Source of the DNA: Spirochaetia bacterium | Lineage (GTDB): Bacteria; Spirochaetota; Spirochaetia; PWKH01 | Assembly: GCA_021736505.1 (NCBI GenBank) | Contig: JAIPFU010000086.1 | Coordinates: 1-7,428, forward strand | Length of the DNA stretch: 7,428 nt | Reading direction: 5' to 3' | In this document: piece by piece, positions 1 through 6,173 of the stretch | Numbering within the stretch: position 1 is the first letter of the stretch | Layout of the letters: every line of letters begins with the position of its first letter | Program-made: the position numbers and the translations under genes | Notes under the pieces: generated by a model | The model's database searches: none | The model's input: only the letters and a program-made list of their open reading frames with translations | What the model was told of the DNA's origin: nothing

Positions 1-1
1 C

Positions 2-739
2 CTCAGGGAGCAGCTGTTCATTCAGTCAAAAGTCGGCATCCAGCTGACGGGAGCTCCTTACGGTTCGCGCTTCAACTTCTCCTATGACCATATCATGAAG
101 AGTGTGGAGGGGATTCTGCAGCGTCTGGGCACGTCATACCTCGATAGCCTGCTGCTGCATCGTCCGGATCCGCTGGCCGATCCGAAGGACCTCAGGCGAG
201 CTTTCGACCAGCTTTTTGCAGAGGGCAGTATCCGTGCCATGGGCGTATCGAATATGAGCAAGGATCAAATGGAGTTCGTCCGTGCCTCAACGGGGCGGAA
301 AATTATCGCCAATCAGCTTGAACTCAGCCTGGCGAAGCATGAGTTTGTCAGCAGCTGCGTGGGTTTCAACAACTCAGGGGGGAGCGGGATTGATTTTCCT
401 ATCGGTACCATTGAGTACTGTATGCTGCAGGATGTTCAGCTCCAGGCGTGGAGTCCTTTAGCGAAGGGGCTGTACAGCGGCAGAGAGCTGGATGCCGATA
501 CGCCGAAGACTATCAGGGAGACTCGACGCATTGTGGAGCGCATAGCGGTGGGAAAAGGGGTCTCCTCGGAGGCAATTGTTCTGGCCTGGCTCATGAAGCA
601 CCCGGCAGGGATCATCCCGGTTATCGGTACGACAAACCTAGAGCGGCTGAGGAACTGCATGGAGGCTGAGCAAATCATGCTGTCTCGGGATGAATGGTAT
701 GAGCTTCTGACTGCTGCACAGGGTGAGCCAATGCCCTAG
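2..739 (+). CDS. Aldo/keto reductase, 5'-truncated by window edge
   Basis: NAD(P)H-dependent oxidoreductase of the aldo/keto reductase superfamily, closest in feel to the YdhF-type branch. It would be cytoplasmic and reduce a carbonyl compound; the substrate cannot be told. The frame is open from base 2, upstream of the first ATG at 95, and the stretch before that ATG is already family sequence (LFIQSKVGI, which carries the conserved catalytic Lys). So the gene starts before the window and the ATG at 95 is internal. Other visible marks are LLLHRPDP with the conserved His, the GxIRAMGVSN strand, ANQLELSL, QAWSPLAKG, and the C-terminal cofactor-binding segment VIGTTNLERL. The N-terminal part, with the catalytic Asp and Tyr, is outside the window. 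It ends at TAG with no clear terminator after it. The sequence looks GC-richer than the region that follows. Family confidence is high; function within the family is unknown. Confidence 0.93.
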   Translation, partial: LREQLFIQSKVGIQLTGAPYGSRFNFSYDHIMKSVEGILQRLGTSYLDSLLLHRPDPLADPKDLRRAFDQLFAEGSIRAMGVSNMSKDQMEFVRASTGRKIIANQLELSLAKHEFVSSCVGFNNSGGSGIDFPIGTIEYCMLQDVQLQAWSPLAKGLYSGRELDADTPKTIRETRRIVERIAVGKGVSSEAIVLAWLMKHPAGIIPVIGTTNLERLRNCMEAEQIMLSRDEWYELLTAAQGEPMP

Positions 740-796
740 GGTGGGGTGAGATTTGGGCTTGCGGCTTACGTGATTTTGGCCTTGGGGCTTACTGGG
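740..796. other. Intergenic junction between aldo/keto reductase and hsdR remnant
   Basis: This is a short GT-rich stretch with no recognisable gene. GGCTTAC occurs at 763-769 and again at 786-792, and GGGCTT occurs at 755-760. These short direct repeats lie where the hsdR homology breaks off and may mark the deletion point. No convincing terminator hairpin with a T-run is visible for the reductase. Confidence 0.4.
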
Positions 797-1450
797 TTCT
801 AGCAAGTTTATTCCGCTGTTTGCTCGATGTGCATCAAAACTGCATGCATTAAAAGAATTTCCCACCCGTTTGTCCAAGTCGTCACTATCTGTAACAAGAA
901 CGATACGTGGATTTAGAATATTTGGATCCACAGCGAGGTTGCGTGCGATTATCACCATGGTCAAGGATTTTCCGGAACCCTTTGTGGGCCAAGTAACTCT
1001 GCCTATATGTGAACCAGTGTTGTCAAAATGCTTCAATTTTTTCAAGGTTGACTTTACGACAAAATACAGCTTATATCGGGCGATTTTACATATTTCTCCA
1101 TAGAACACTGTGAATTTTCCTGCCAGTTCTGACAGACTTTTCGGACTAACAGAGGGAGTAAAGGAGTTAGTTCTGTTCCTTTGTAATCAGCAGTCCGTCA
1201 GATTTGATATTTTTCAGTTTCTGAATAGCCTACTGAACATTTTCCTCACTGAAGAGATACTCATTTCCTTTGTAGCGAATACGGTTTATTCCTTTCAGCT
1301 GGCTACGCAGAAAATTTTCCAGTAAAAAATGAAATATCTATCCTGTCTCTCAATCAAAGATAGTTCAGGAGAAATATCCTTATAACCTAGTGCCACTAGT
1401 AGCTGCACTGCAGGAATATGGGATTTCATTTTTGCTCGTCGAAAAATCAT
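797..1450 (-). pseudogene. hsdR: Degenerate hsdR: type I restriction enzyme subunit R, 5' half remnant
   Basis: Three reading-frame pieces together read as the N-terminal half of a type I restriction subunit R, the DNA-translocating ATPase/nuclease. Piece 1 (about 1450-1330) starts MIFRRAK and has SHIPAVQLLVALGY, the usual HsdR N-terminus. After a frameshift near 1325-1345, piece 2 (to about 1146) has LLENFLRSQLKGINRIRYKG, then FSEENVQ, AIQKLKNIKSDGLL and LLYSLC. It carries stops at 1230-1232, 1167-1169 and 1146-1148. Piece 3 (about 1165-797) has KIARYKLYFVV, a Walker A motif (TKGSGKS, about 965-987) in GRVTWPTKGSGKSLTMV, and then NPRIVLVTDSDDLDK, where the family normally has DRDD. Homology ends after SGINLLE at about 797. 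The jump from LLYSLC to SPKSLSELAGKF removes the part of the N-terminal domain that should hold the PD-(D/E)xK nuclease site. The rest of the helicase and the C-terminus are gone. The product cannot be functional. Recognition is from memory of the family, without an alignment. Confidence 0.88.
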
Positions 1451-1456
1451 ATATAA

Positions 1457-1648
1457 TTATTTATCTACCTCCCAGTATCCGCCTTTTTTGGGACCGACAA
1501 ATTTTATTTTCCCCTGGGCTCCTAACTTTTTAGCTGCCCGTTCAACGGTGCTAACAGATTTGTCAATACGATCAGCAACCTCTGCCAGTGTTAAGGAATT
1601 ATTTTCTTTTAAAACCTTAAGAATAGCCTCTTGCGTTTTTACCCGCAT
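1457..1648 (-). CDS. Small winged-helix protein; probable C-terminal remnant of an AlbA_2-type ATP-binding protein
   Basis: This 63-residue ORF is a compact winged helix-turn-helix. EAILKVLKENNSLTLAEVADRI forms the first helices, DKSVSTVERAAKKLGAQG the recognition helix and turn, and KIKFVGPKKGGYWEV the wing. That ending (GPxKGGYWEV) is typical of the C-terminal tail of AlbA_2/Schlafen-type putative DNA-binding ATPases, which are often found in type I restriction loci. In such proteins a run of four-residue repeats precedes the tail. Here the same frame upstream of the ATG reads TRVE-TRVE-TRVE-MRVK until a TGA at 1694-1696. There is no Shine-Dalgarno sequence before the ATG at 1648, which itself sits inside a repeat. 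I infer a truncated leftover rather than an independent gene, although translation as a small DNA-binding protein cannot be excluded. It lies 6 bases upstream of the possible hsdR start, as in an original operon. Confidence 0.65.
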   Translation of the reverse strand: MRVKTQEAILKVLKENNSLTLAEVADRIDKSVSTVERAAKKLGAQGKIKFVGPKKGGYWEVDK

Positions 1649-1682
1649 TTCTACCCGCGTTTCTACCCGCGTTTCTACCCGC
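1635..1682 (-). repeat. Four tandem 12-bp units encoding a TRVE-type repeat
   Basis: On the + strand the unit is GTTTCTACCCGC, present four times in a row (1635-1646, 1647-1658, 1659-1670, 1671-1682). The last two copies are identical; the first two carry one substitution each, and a partial GTTT follows. Read on the minus strand in the winged-helix frame, the units give a four-residue repeat (TRVE, TRVE, MRVK type). Such arrays form the linker before the winged helix in AlbA_2-type proteins and change length by slippage. Confidence 0.9.
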
Positions 1683-1749
1683 GTTTGACCTATTCATTGA
1701 GTCGTCTGTTTTCAACTTTATACAAATCTACTAAATTCCGGTCGATCAT
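1681..1749 (-). pseudogene. ORF6N-domain fragment
   Basis: Immediately after the LacI stop codon, and in the same frame, the minus strand reads MIDRNLVDLYKVENRRLNE, a TAG stop (1690-1692), then VKR. This fits the ORF6N domain core, whose usual form is close to MLDRDLAELYGVETRxLNQQVKRN. The TAG stands where the family has Gln and would arise from CAG by one change. The sequence upstream of the Met and everything after VKR are missing, and the latter merges into the 12-bp repeats. ORF6N proteins are phage- and mobile-element-associated. The piece is only 23 codons, so the identification rests on a short but well-placed match. It cannot be functional. Confidence 0.6.
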
Positions 1750-2793
1750 CTAGGCTAGGTTTTTGCAGGAACCCCGTTCAATCAAATGCTCCTGAATTTT
1801 AATAGTCTTAATATCCGTATCACCCTTTACAAGACGGGCTAAGAGGAGGTCCGTGGTAACTTGCGCCGCGGTGGTCGGATTTAGACGCATGGTGGTTATT
1901 CTAGGAGTCTGCATCAGTGAATAATCCAGCAGATCTCCATGGGCAATAACCGACAAATCCTCGGGTATCGAATAGCCGTGCTGAGTGAGAAGATAATCGA
2001 TTCCGCTGGCTATGTCGTCATCAAGGCAGACCATGGCAGTGGGTTTCTGCGGCTTTTTCAGCACCTCCCAGAGGGATTCGGTGGTTTTCTGAACGGCATC
2101 ATCGGAGTAGTAGAGGATCAGTTTGTCATCATAAGGAATGCCTGACTCTTCCAGAGCTTTTCGGTAGCCGAAGTAGCGGTTGTGCTTTAAATAGGGGATG
2201 TTGGGACGGTTCGTGTAGGCATAAATTATGTTTCTATGTCCCTTCTGTATCAGGTAGTGGGCAGCTTCATAGGTAGCTTGAAAGTCATCCAGGGCTACGG
2301 ATAGAAACTTGTTGTGAGACTGCTGATTATTGAATACAACAACGGGGATGGACTGGTTTTCAAGTTTTCTGAACAGCCGTTCATTGTAGTAGGCAAAGGA
2401 GATAATGCCTTTTACTTGTGTTTTCAGAATGGTGTTGATGATACCCTCATCGGAATTAGTATCCGAGTAGGGGACAAGAATAAATGTTCCGTTCTGTTTT
2501 GTGATTATTCTCTCAGCCTCGGTGAGAAATTCACGGAAATTTTTTAAGTTATAGGATTTGTCGGTGTGGACATTAAATAATAATCCGATGGAAAGTACCT
2601 GCTGTTGGATGGCCTTTTTTTGAATAGATGTTCGCTTATATCCCAGGGAGCGAGCAGCTTCTTCCACGAGCTGTCTCGTTTTTTCAGAAACATTTCCTTT
2701 TCCGGATAGGACAAGTGATGCTGTTGGGGGAGATACTTTAGCAAATTCTGCGACTTCTTTTAAGGTGGCTTGATTCTTTGTCTTGTTTTTCAT
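1750..2793 (-). CDS. LacI-family transcriptional regulator
   Basis: A 347-residue repressor of normal family length. Residues 9-54 are the DNA-binding headpiece: ATLKEVAEFAKVS, then the recognition segment SPPTASLVLSGKG and NVSEKTRQLVEEAARSLGYK. Residues about 65-340 form the periplasmic-binding-protein-like sensor domain, with VLSIGLLFN at its start, VKGIISFAYYN, IPVVVFNN, GHRNIIYA, RYFGYRKALEESGI, PTAMVCLDDDIASG and the late RITTMRLNP segment. It divergently adjoins a sugar ABC importer, so it probably senses a sugar and controls that cluster. One oddity is the hinge region after LGYK. It reads RTSIQKKAIQQQ instead of the usual PNxxARxL, so the minor-groove Leu contact is not obvious. The start at 2793 follows a weak ribosome site but gives the standard N-terminal length. 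The stop codon directly touches an ORF6N fragment. Family is certain; ligand is unknown. Confidence 0.96.
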   Translation of the reverse strand: MKNKTKNQATLKEVAEFAKVSPPTASLVLSGKGNVSEKTRQLVEEAARSLGYKRTSIQKKAIQQQVLSIGLLFNVHTDKSYNLKNFREFLTEAERIITKQNGTFILVPYSDTNSDEGIINTILKTQVKGIISFAYYNERLFRKLENQSIPVVVFNNQQSHNKFLSVALDDFQATYEAAHYLIQKGHRNIIYAYTNRPNIPYLKHNRYFGYRKALEESGIPYDDKLILYYSDDAVQKTTESLWEVLKKPQKPTAMVCLDDDIASGIDYLLTQHGYSIPEDLSVIAHGDLLDYSLMQTPRITTMRLNPTTAAQVTTDLLLARLVKGDTDIKTIKIQEHLIERGSCKNLA

Positions 2794-2819
2794 AGCTGTT
2801 TACATCCGTATATGAAACT

Positions 2820-2848
2820 ACTATATGCTAATTCGCAATTTAGCACAA
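2820..2848 (-). promoter_or_regulatory. Promoter of the LacI-family gene
   Basis: On the minus strand, TTGTGC (2848-2843) and TATAGT (2825-2820) are separated by exactly 17 bases. The -10 box matches consensus at five of six positions and the -35 box at three. Transcription would start near 2813, about 20 bases before the ATG. The spacer is filled by a palindrome (separate entry), which fits autorepression. Confidence 0.6.
2826..2845. promoter_or_regulatory. Palindromic operator candidate for the LacI-family regulator
   Basis: TGCTAATTCGCAATTTAGCA is a 20-base inverted repeat. The six outer bases on each side match perfectly, the centre is GC, and the only breaks are at positions 7 and 9 and their partners. 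Size, symmetry and position suit a LacI-family dimer site, although many members prefer a CG centre. It occupies the spacer of the regulator's promoter and lies about 84 bases upstream of the importer's -35 box. Direct autorepression is therefore easier to explain than direct blocking of the importer promoter. Confidence 0.65.
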
Positions 2849-2928
2849 TCAATAATTGTATTGTACTGGTATTTAATTAATAAATCAAATAAAATTTAGT
2901 AAATAATTATAAAATATTTAAAAAATAT

Positions 2929-2957
2929 TTGACAGAAGGCATATTGCGGGTTAGGAT
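2929..2957 (+). promoter_or_regulatory. Sigma-70 promoter of the ABC importer operon
   Basis: A perfect TTGACA -35 box (2929-2934) is followed by a 17-base spacer and TAGGAT (2952-2957), a four-of-six -10 box. An alternative -10 is GATAAT (2955-2960), but its spacing is 20. Upstream, 2870-2928 is extremely A/T-rich and could act as an UP element. The predicted start near 2964 leaves a very short leader. Confidence 0.7.
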
Positions 2958-2967
2958 AATAAGAAAG

Positions 2968-2974
2968 AAGGAGG
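2968..2974 (+). promoter_or_regulatory. Strong Shine-Dalgarno site of the binding-protein gene
   Basis: AAGGAGG ends six bases before the ATG at 2981. This is near-ideal and fixes that start. Strong translation suits a binding protein needed in excess over its permeases. Confidence 0.9.
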
Positions 2975-2980
2975 AGTTTT

Positions 2981-4264
2981 ATGAAAAACACGAATTTGAA
3001 AATTTTAACTGCAGTCCTAGTATTCTTTGTTATTATGACTTTCAGTTTGAGTGCTCAAGGAAAACAGGAAGAAGAGGACGGACAGGTAACTATTACCGTC
3101 TGGGATTGGTTCTACGGTTCCGATGGAAGTCAGGGCGATTTAGCTGAGGCAATAGATGAAGCTTTTGAAGCAAAATACCCGGATATCAATGTGAATCATG
3201 AGGCAGTATCACACCCTCCATATGATGTTTATGCAGCATCAATGGCAGCCGGTGAAGGTGCAGATGTCATGCTTATCCATGCAAACGGGCAGAACTTTCA
3301 GGATATGGCAGACTCTTTAGTGGTTATTGATGATTACATTGAAGACATGCGGGATAATTTCCCAGAATCTGTTCTTGCTGATACGAGTCCGGATAGAGAT
3401 GTAAGCAAGGGCATAAGAGGTCTGCCGATATCCATTCAGGGTTGGGTATGGTATTACAATAAGGAGCTCTTTGAGGAAGCCGGTCTGGATCCGGAAAATC
3501 CGCCGGAGACTTGGGATGAATTTCTTGAAGCATGCAGCGTGCTGAAGGATTACGGCACAGTTCCAGTCGGTTTCGGAGAAGGAATACATCTGGAAATGAT
3601 GATTGCTGGTACCTTGGATCAGGTATTATCCATGGAAGAAAAGCGTGCTCTGTTTTCCGGAGAGATGAGTTTTACTCATCCCAAGATAACAAATACCTTT
3701 GCTAAGTTCAGAGATTTGTTTGAAAAGGGCTATATGGATCCTGCGGGATTGACTACTCCGCTGCTTCGAGAGATGGGTGAGCGTTTTATGGCTGGAGAAA
3801 GTGCAATTTTTCGCGGCTTCGTCTCAGATATTTTCAATTGGTACGAATTCGGCAATGCTTTAGGCGGAGACAATGTCGGCGTTATTCCTAATTTCTATTT
3901 TGAACCCTCATCCCATAGAAATGTAGTAGGCGCTGCAGGCGGTACTGGATATGGTGTTCCTACCTATAGTGACAACATTGATGCGGCAGTAAAATATGTC
4001 AAGTTTGCTGCCAGCGCGGAGGGCGCAAACATCATGCTGCAGTCCGGCGGCGGAATGCCGGCAAACCTAGAAGCTGATAAGTCGCTTCTTGCAAATGAAG
4101 CCGGTCGTGAAGTTTCAGCGCTGCTGTCAGAGAATATTGTGCCTCCGACTAAGGCTTTCATTAAGAGTTCACAGTGGAATGCGCTGCGGCAGCATGCGCC
4201 TGTTCTGATCACCGGTGATATCACTCCGGAAGAGTACGGCAAAAGGATTGATCAGGCCAGGTAA
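2981..4264 (+). CDS. Sugar ABC transporter substrate-binding protein (family 1)
   Basis: This is the extracytoplasmic solute-binding subunit of a carbohydrate importer (SBP_bac_1-like), 427 residues, a normal length. Residues 1-25 form a signal peptide: KN..K, a hydrophobic core ILTAVLVFFVIMTFSL, then SLSA before QGKQEEE. There is no lipobox Cys, so signal peptidase I cleavage and a soluble periplasmic protein are expected. The mature part opens with VTITVWDWFYG. It then shows AFEAKYPDINVN, GEGADVMLIHANG (about 91-103), the lobe-crossing GWVWYYNKELFEEAGLDPENPPETWDEF in pieces over about 154-181, MAGESAIFRG, and a C-terminal VKYVKFAASAEGANIML region. Many Trp, Tyr and Phe residues fit stacking against sugar rings. 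It is the first gene of the operon, with the permeases downstream. The exact sugar cannot be read from sequence; the sulfatase nearby suggests a sulfated ligand. Confidence 0.95.
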   Translation: MKNTNLKILTAVLVFFVIMTFSLSAQGKQEEEDGQVTITVWDWFYGSDGSQGDLAEAIDEAFEAKYPDINVNHEAVSHPPYDVYAASMAAGEGADVMLIHANGQNFQDMADSLVVIDDYIEDMRDNFPESVLADTSPDRDVSKGIRGLPISIQGWVWYYNKELFEEAGLDPENPPETWDEFLEACSVLKDYGTVPVGFGEGIHLEMMIAGTLDQVLSMEEKRALFSGEMSFTHPKITNTFAKFRDLFEKGYMDPAGLTTPLLREMGERFMAGESAIFRGFVSDIFNWYEFGNALGGDNVGVIPNFYFEPSSHRNVVGAAGGTGYGVPTYSDNIDAAVKYVKFAASAEGANIMLQSGGGMPANLEADKSLLANEAGREVSALLSENIVPPTKAFIKSSQWNALRQHAPVLITGDITPEEYGKRIDQAR

Positions 4265-4302
4265 TTGTTCAGATAATCTGGAAATTACAGAACGAGAATA
4301 TG

Positions 4303-4339
4303 GGAGTGCTGGTATGCCTCAAAAGCATACCGGTACTCT
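4303..4339 (+). promoter_or_regulatory. Intercistronic RNA hairpin between binding protein and permease genes
   Basis: A seven-base-pair perfect core, GGTATGC (4311-4317) with GCATACC (4325-4331), encloses loop CTCAAAA. Outward pairing continues with a few G-U pairs (4303-4310 with 4332-4339), giving about 15 pairs. No T-run follows, only CCTTTATTA, so it is not a standard terminator. Hairpins at this spot in importer operons commonly protect the upstream mRNA or partly stop transcription, giving more binding protein than permease. That role is inferred here. Confidence 0.75.
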
Positions 4340-4364
4340 ATCCTTTATTAAATGCTGCATACAA

Positions 4365-4418
4365 GTCAGTATACGAGTCAGTATAATAGTCAGTACAATA
4401 GTCAATACAACAATCAGC
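4365..4418 (+). repeat. Tandem 12-bp repeat upstream of the first permease
   Basis: Four and a half units of a GTCAGTAtaata type follow one another at 4365-4376, 4377-4388, 4389-4400 and 4401-4412, with a partial unit to 4418. Copies decay toward the 3' end. One frame is open into the permease and would encode SQYT-SQYN-SQYN-SQYN; another encodes V-S-x-x repeats. The array lies before the best permease start and is probably untranslated leader, between the hairpin and the ribosome site. Confidence 0.85.
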
Positions 4419-4471
4419 AGATAGAGCTGCAGGCTGACTGCAAAGCAAATAAACATAGACAGGTGTTCCGA

Positions 4472-5341
4472 ATGATATCAAATAAAAGTATGAAGCGAAG
4501 TGCTATTTTCTTTGTTTCTCCCCTAATCATACTCATCACCATTTTCATGGTCTATCCAACGGTAAGTACCCTGTATCTAGCTTTTACAGAATGGAATGGG
4601 TTTTCCGATCCTACCTGGAACGGCTTGGATAATCTGAAGAAATTATTTACCGATGCCAGTTTTTATGCATCCCTGAAAAACATGCTTATACTAACGCTCT
4701 ACATCCCCGTCTGGGTGCTGTTTCCGCTTATTTTTGCTGAACTCGTGCGAAAACCGAGAAAGGGAGATAATCTATTCCGATCCACAATTTTAATTCCCTA
4801 TGTGATCTCCCCCGTTGTTCTGGGTATGTTTTTCAAGCAGATTCTTGGAGTTGAGGGGCTTGTTACCGAAATGATTCAGGAGTACCTGCCTTTTCTTGGA
4901 ACGGTGGGCTTCCTAACTGATCAGCAAATGGTGATTCATACCATAGCAATAATTACCCTATGGAAATTTTTCGGCTTCGGAGTCATCCTCTACTACGGTG
5001 CTATGAGTAAAATATCCGATTCCCTGTATGAATCAGCAAAATTGGATGGCTGCAACTGGACGCAGACGCTCTTGAACGTGACGGTACCGGGGATAAGATA
5101 CACCCTGCAGTTTTTCATGGTGCTGGGTTTTATCACCTTCTATGCCCGGATGTTCCCTTTGACGTTCACACTGACCAGGGGCGGACCGGGATTTGCTTCC
5201 TTCGTTCCTGAGTTCGGTATTTACTATCAGGCTTTCAACAACAGTAATATGGGATATGCATCTACATGGGCACTTTTTGTCTATGTCATTACCTTGGGGA
5301 TCATCATGATTCAGAACAGAACGATGATGAAGGAAGCGTAG
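4472..5341 (+). CDS. Sugar ABC transporter permease (MalF/UgpA type)
   Basis: Inner-membrane permease, 289 residues from the chosen start. The frame is open back to an ATG at 4352, but that would add 40 polar residues made of an SQYN repeat. The ATG at 4472 has AGGTG (4461-4465) six bases upstream and gives the usual family length. About six membrane segments are visible: near residues 10-35 (AIFFVSPLIILITIFMVYP), 71-91, 104-123, 154-178, 210-225 and 262-281. The EAA loop that docks the ATPase is present at about 187-206 (ESAKLDGCNWTQTL ... VP, with the conserved Gly at 193). TRGGPG follows before the last segments, as is common in this group. It forms a heterodimer with the next gene product, whose start lies one base after this stop. 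No ATPase gene is nearby, so a shared MsmX/UgpC-type ATPase is likely. Confidence 0.94.
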   Translation: MISNKSMKRSAIFFVSPLIILITIFMVYPTVSTLYLAFTEWNGFSDPTWNGLDNLKKLFTDASFYASLKNMLILTLYIPVWVLFPLIFAELVRKPRKGDNLFRSTILIPYVISPVVLGMFFKQILGVEGLVTEMIQEYLPFLGTVGFLTDQQMVIHTIAIITLWKFFGFGVILYYGAMSKISDSLYESAKLDGCNWTQTLLNVTVPGIRYTLQFFMVLGFITFYARMFPLTFTLTRGGPGFASFVPEFGIYYQAFNNSNMGYASTWALFVYVITLGIIMIQNRTMMKEA

Positions 5342-5342
5342 T

Positions 5343-6173
5343 ATGACAACACGAAATAAACCAGCAAAAATCTTTATTTTCCTCGTTATCCTTTTCATCA
5401 GCCTAGGTTTTCTGCTCCCCTTCTACTTTATGATTGTGACGAGTCTGAAAACCGGAGATCAGTATCTTTCCCAGAAAATTCTGCCCATGATTCCTTTTAC
5501 TATGGAAAATTATCAGTGGGCTTTTGAGAAGCAGGATATTCTTCTGAACTATATGAATAATGTGATTATTCTTGTGGGTACACTGATTCCCTTTTTATTA
5601 TTGGTGATGACTACGGGTTTCGGAATTGGAAAAATTCAATTCCCCGGCAGGATATTCAGTCTCTACCTCATTTCAGCTGTTATGATACTTCCACAGATGG
5701 TGCTGACGGTTCCACTGTATAGGGAGTTGGCCCAACTGAAGCTATTGGATTCCATTCCCGGCTTGATTCTGATCTATCTCGCCTATTTCGGGCCGTACTC
5801 AGCATATTTGATGACCACCTATTTCAGAGATGTTCCTGATACGTTTATTGAGGCTGCTTTAATTGACGGTGCGAATCCATGGCGAGTCTTTTGGCATATT
5901 ATGGCCCCCATGGCACGACCGATGATCATCACGGTAACAATTATTGCTTCACAGCAGATTTGGAACGAACTGACCTTTGCGCTGATTCTGATTCGAAGCT
6001 CTGGGAAGAGGACCATTATGGCAGCGATGGCCCTGCTGAGCGGTCAGTATGGGATGGAGACCGTAAAGTCCATGGCTATGCTTCTTCTGGCTTCCCTGCC
6101 GATGCTCCTGATTTATCTTTTTTTCCAGCGCTACATTCAGCAGGGTGTTCTGGCTGGCGGGATTAAGGAGTAG
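5343..6173 (+). CDS. Sugar ABC transporter permease (MalG/UgpE type)
   Basis: Second membrane subunit of the importer, 276 residues, normal for the family. It has an N-terminal membrane helix (about 10-33, FIFLVILFISLGFLLPFYF) and MIVTSLKTGDQYL, the usual start of the periplasmic loop. Further helices lie near 73-93, 105-125, 138-158, 195-215 and 243-262. The EAA motif is clear at about 170-189 (EAALIDGANPWRVFWHIMAP). The C-terminus FFQRYIQQGVLAGGIKE is the classic ending of this subfamily. Only one base separates it from the previous stop. AGGAAG (5331-5336) inside the end of the upstream gene is its ribosome site, implying coupled translation. It pairs with the preceding permease to move the sugar across the inner membrane. 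Confidence 0.96.
   Translation: MTTRNKPAKIFIFLVILFISLGFLLPFYFMIVTSLKTGDQYLSQKILPMIPFTMENYQWAFEKQDILLNYMNNVIILVGTLIPFLLLVMTTGFGIGKIQFPGRIFSLYLISAVMILPQMVLTVPLYRELAQLKLLDSIPGLILIYLAYFGPYSAYLMTTYFRDVPDTFIEAALIDGANPWRVFWHIMAPMARPMIITVTIIASQQIWNELTFALILIRSSGKRTIMAAMALLSGQYGMETVKSMAMLLLASLPMLLIYLFFQRYIQQGVLAGGIKE

Noticed and set aside
638..1108. Minus-strand ORF as an intact 156-residue gene
   Set aside because: Only the part from 1108 to about 797 resembles HsdR. The remainder is antisense to the aldo/keto reductase and has no family character, so it is a piece of the hsdR pseudogene.
1110..1325. Plus-strand ORF in the hsdR remnant
   Set aside because: The opposite strand carries recognisable HsdR sequence here; the plus-strand ORF has no ribosome site or family features.
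1635..1682. Tandem array as a CRISPR
   Set aside because: The 12-bp units are directly adjacent without spacers and are in phase with coding sequence.
2798..2818. GTTT...AAAC inverted repeat as a second operator
   Set aside because: Only four bases on each side match and the centre is not symmetric, so it is too weak to call.
3317..3589. Minus-strand ORFs inside the binding-protein gene
   Set aside because: They are antisense to a clear gene, with no recognisable domain or start signals.
4303..4339. Rho-independent terminator after the binding-protein gene
   Set aside because: The stem is strong but lacks a following T-run, and the permeases downstream need the same transcript.
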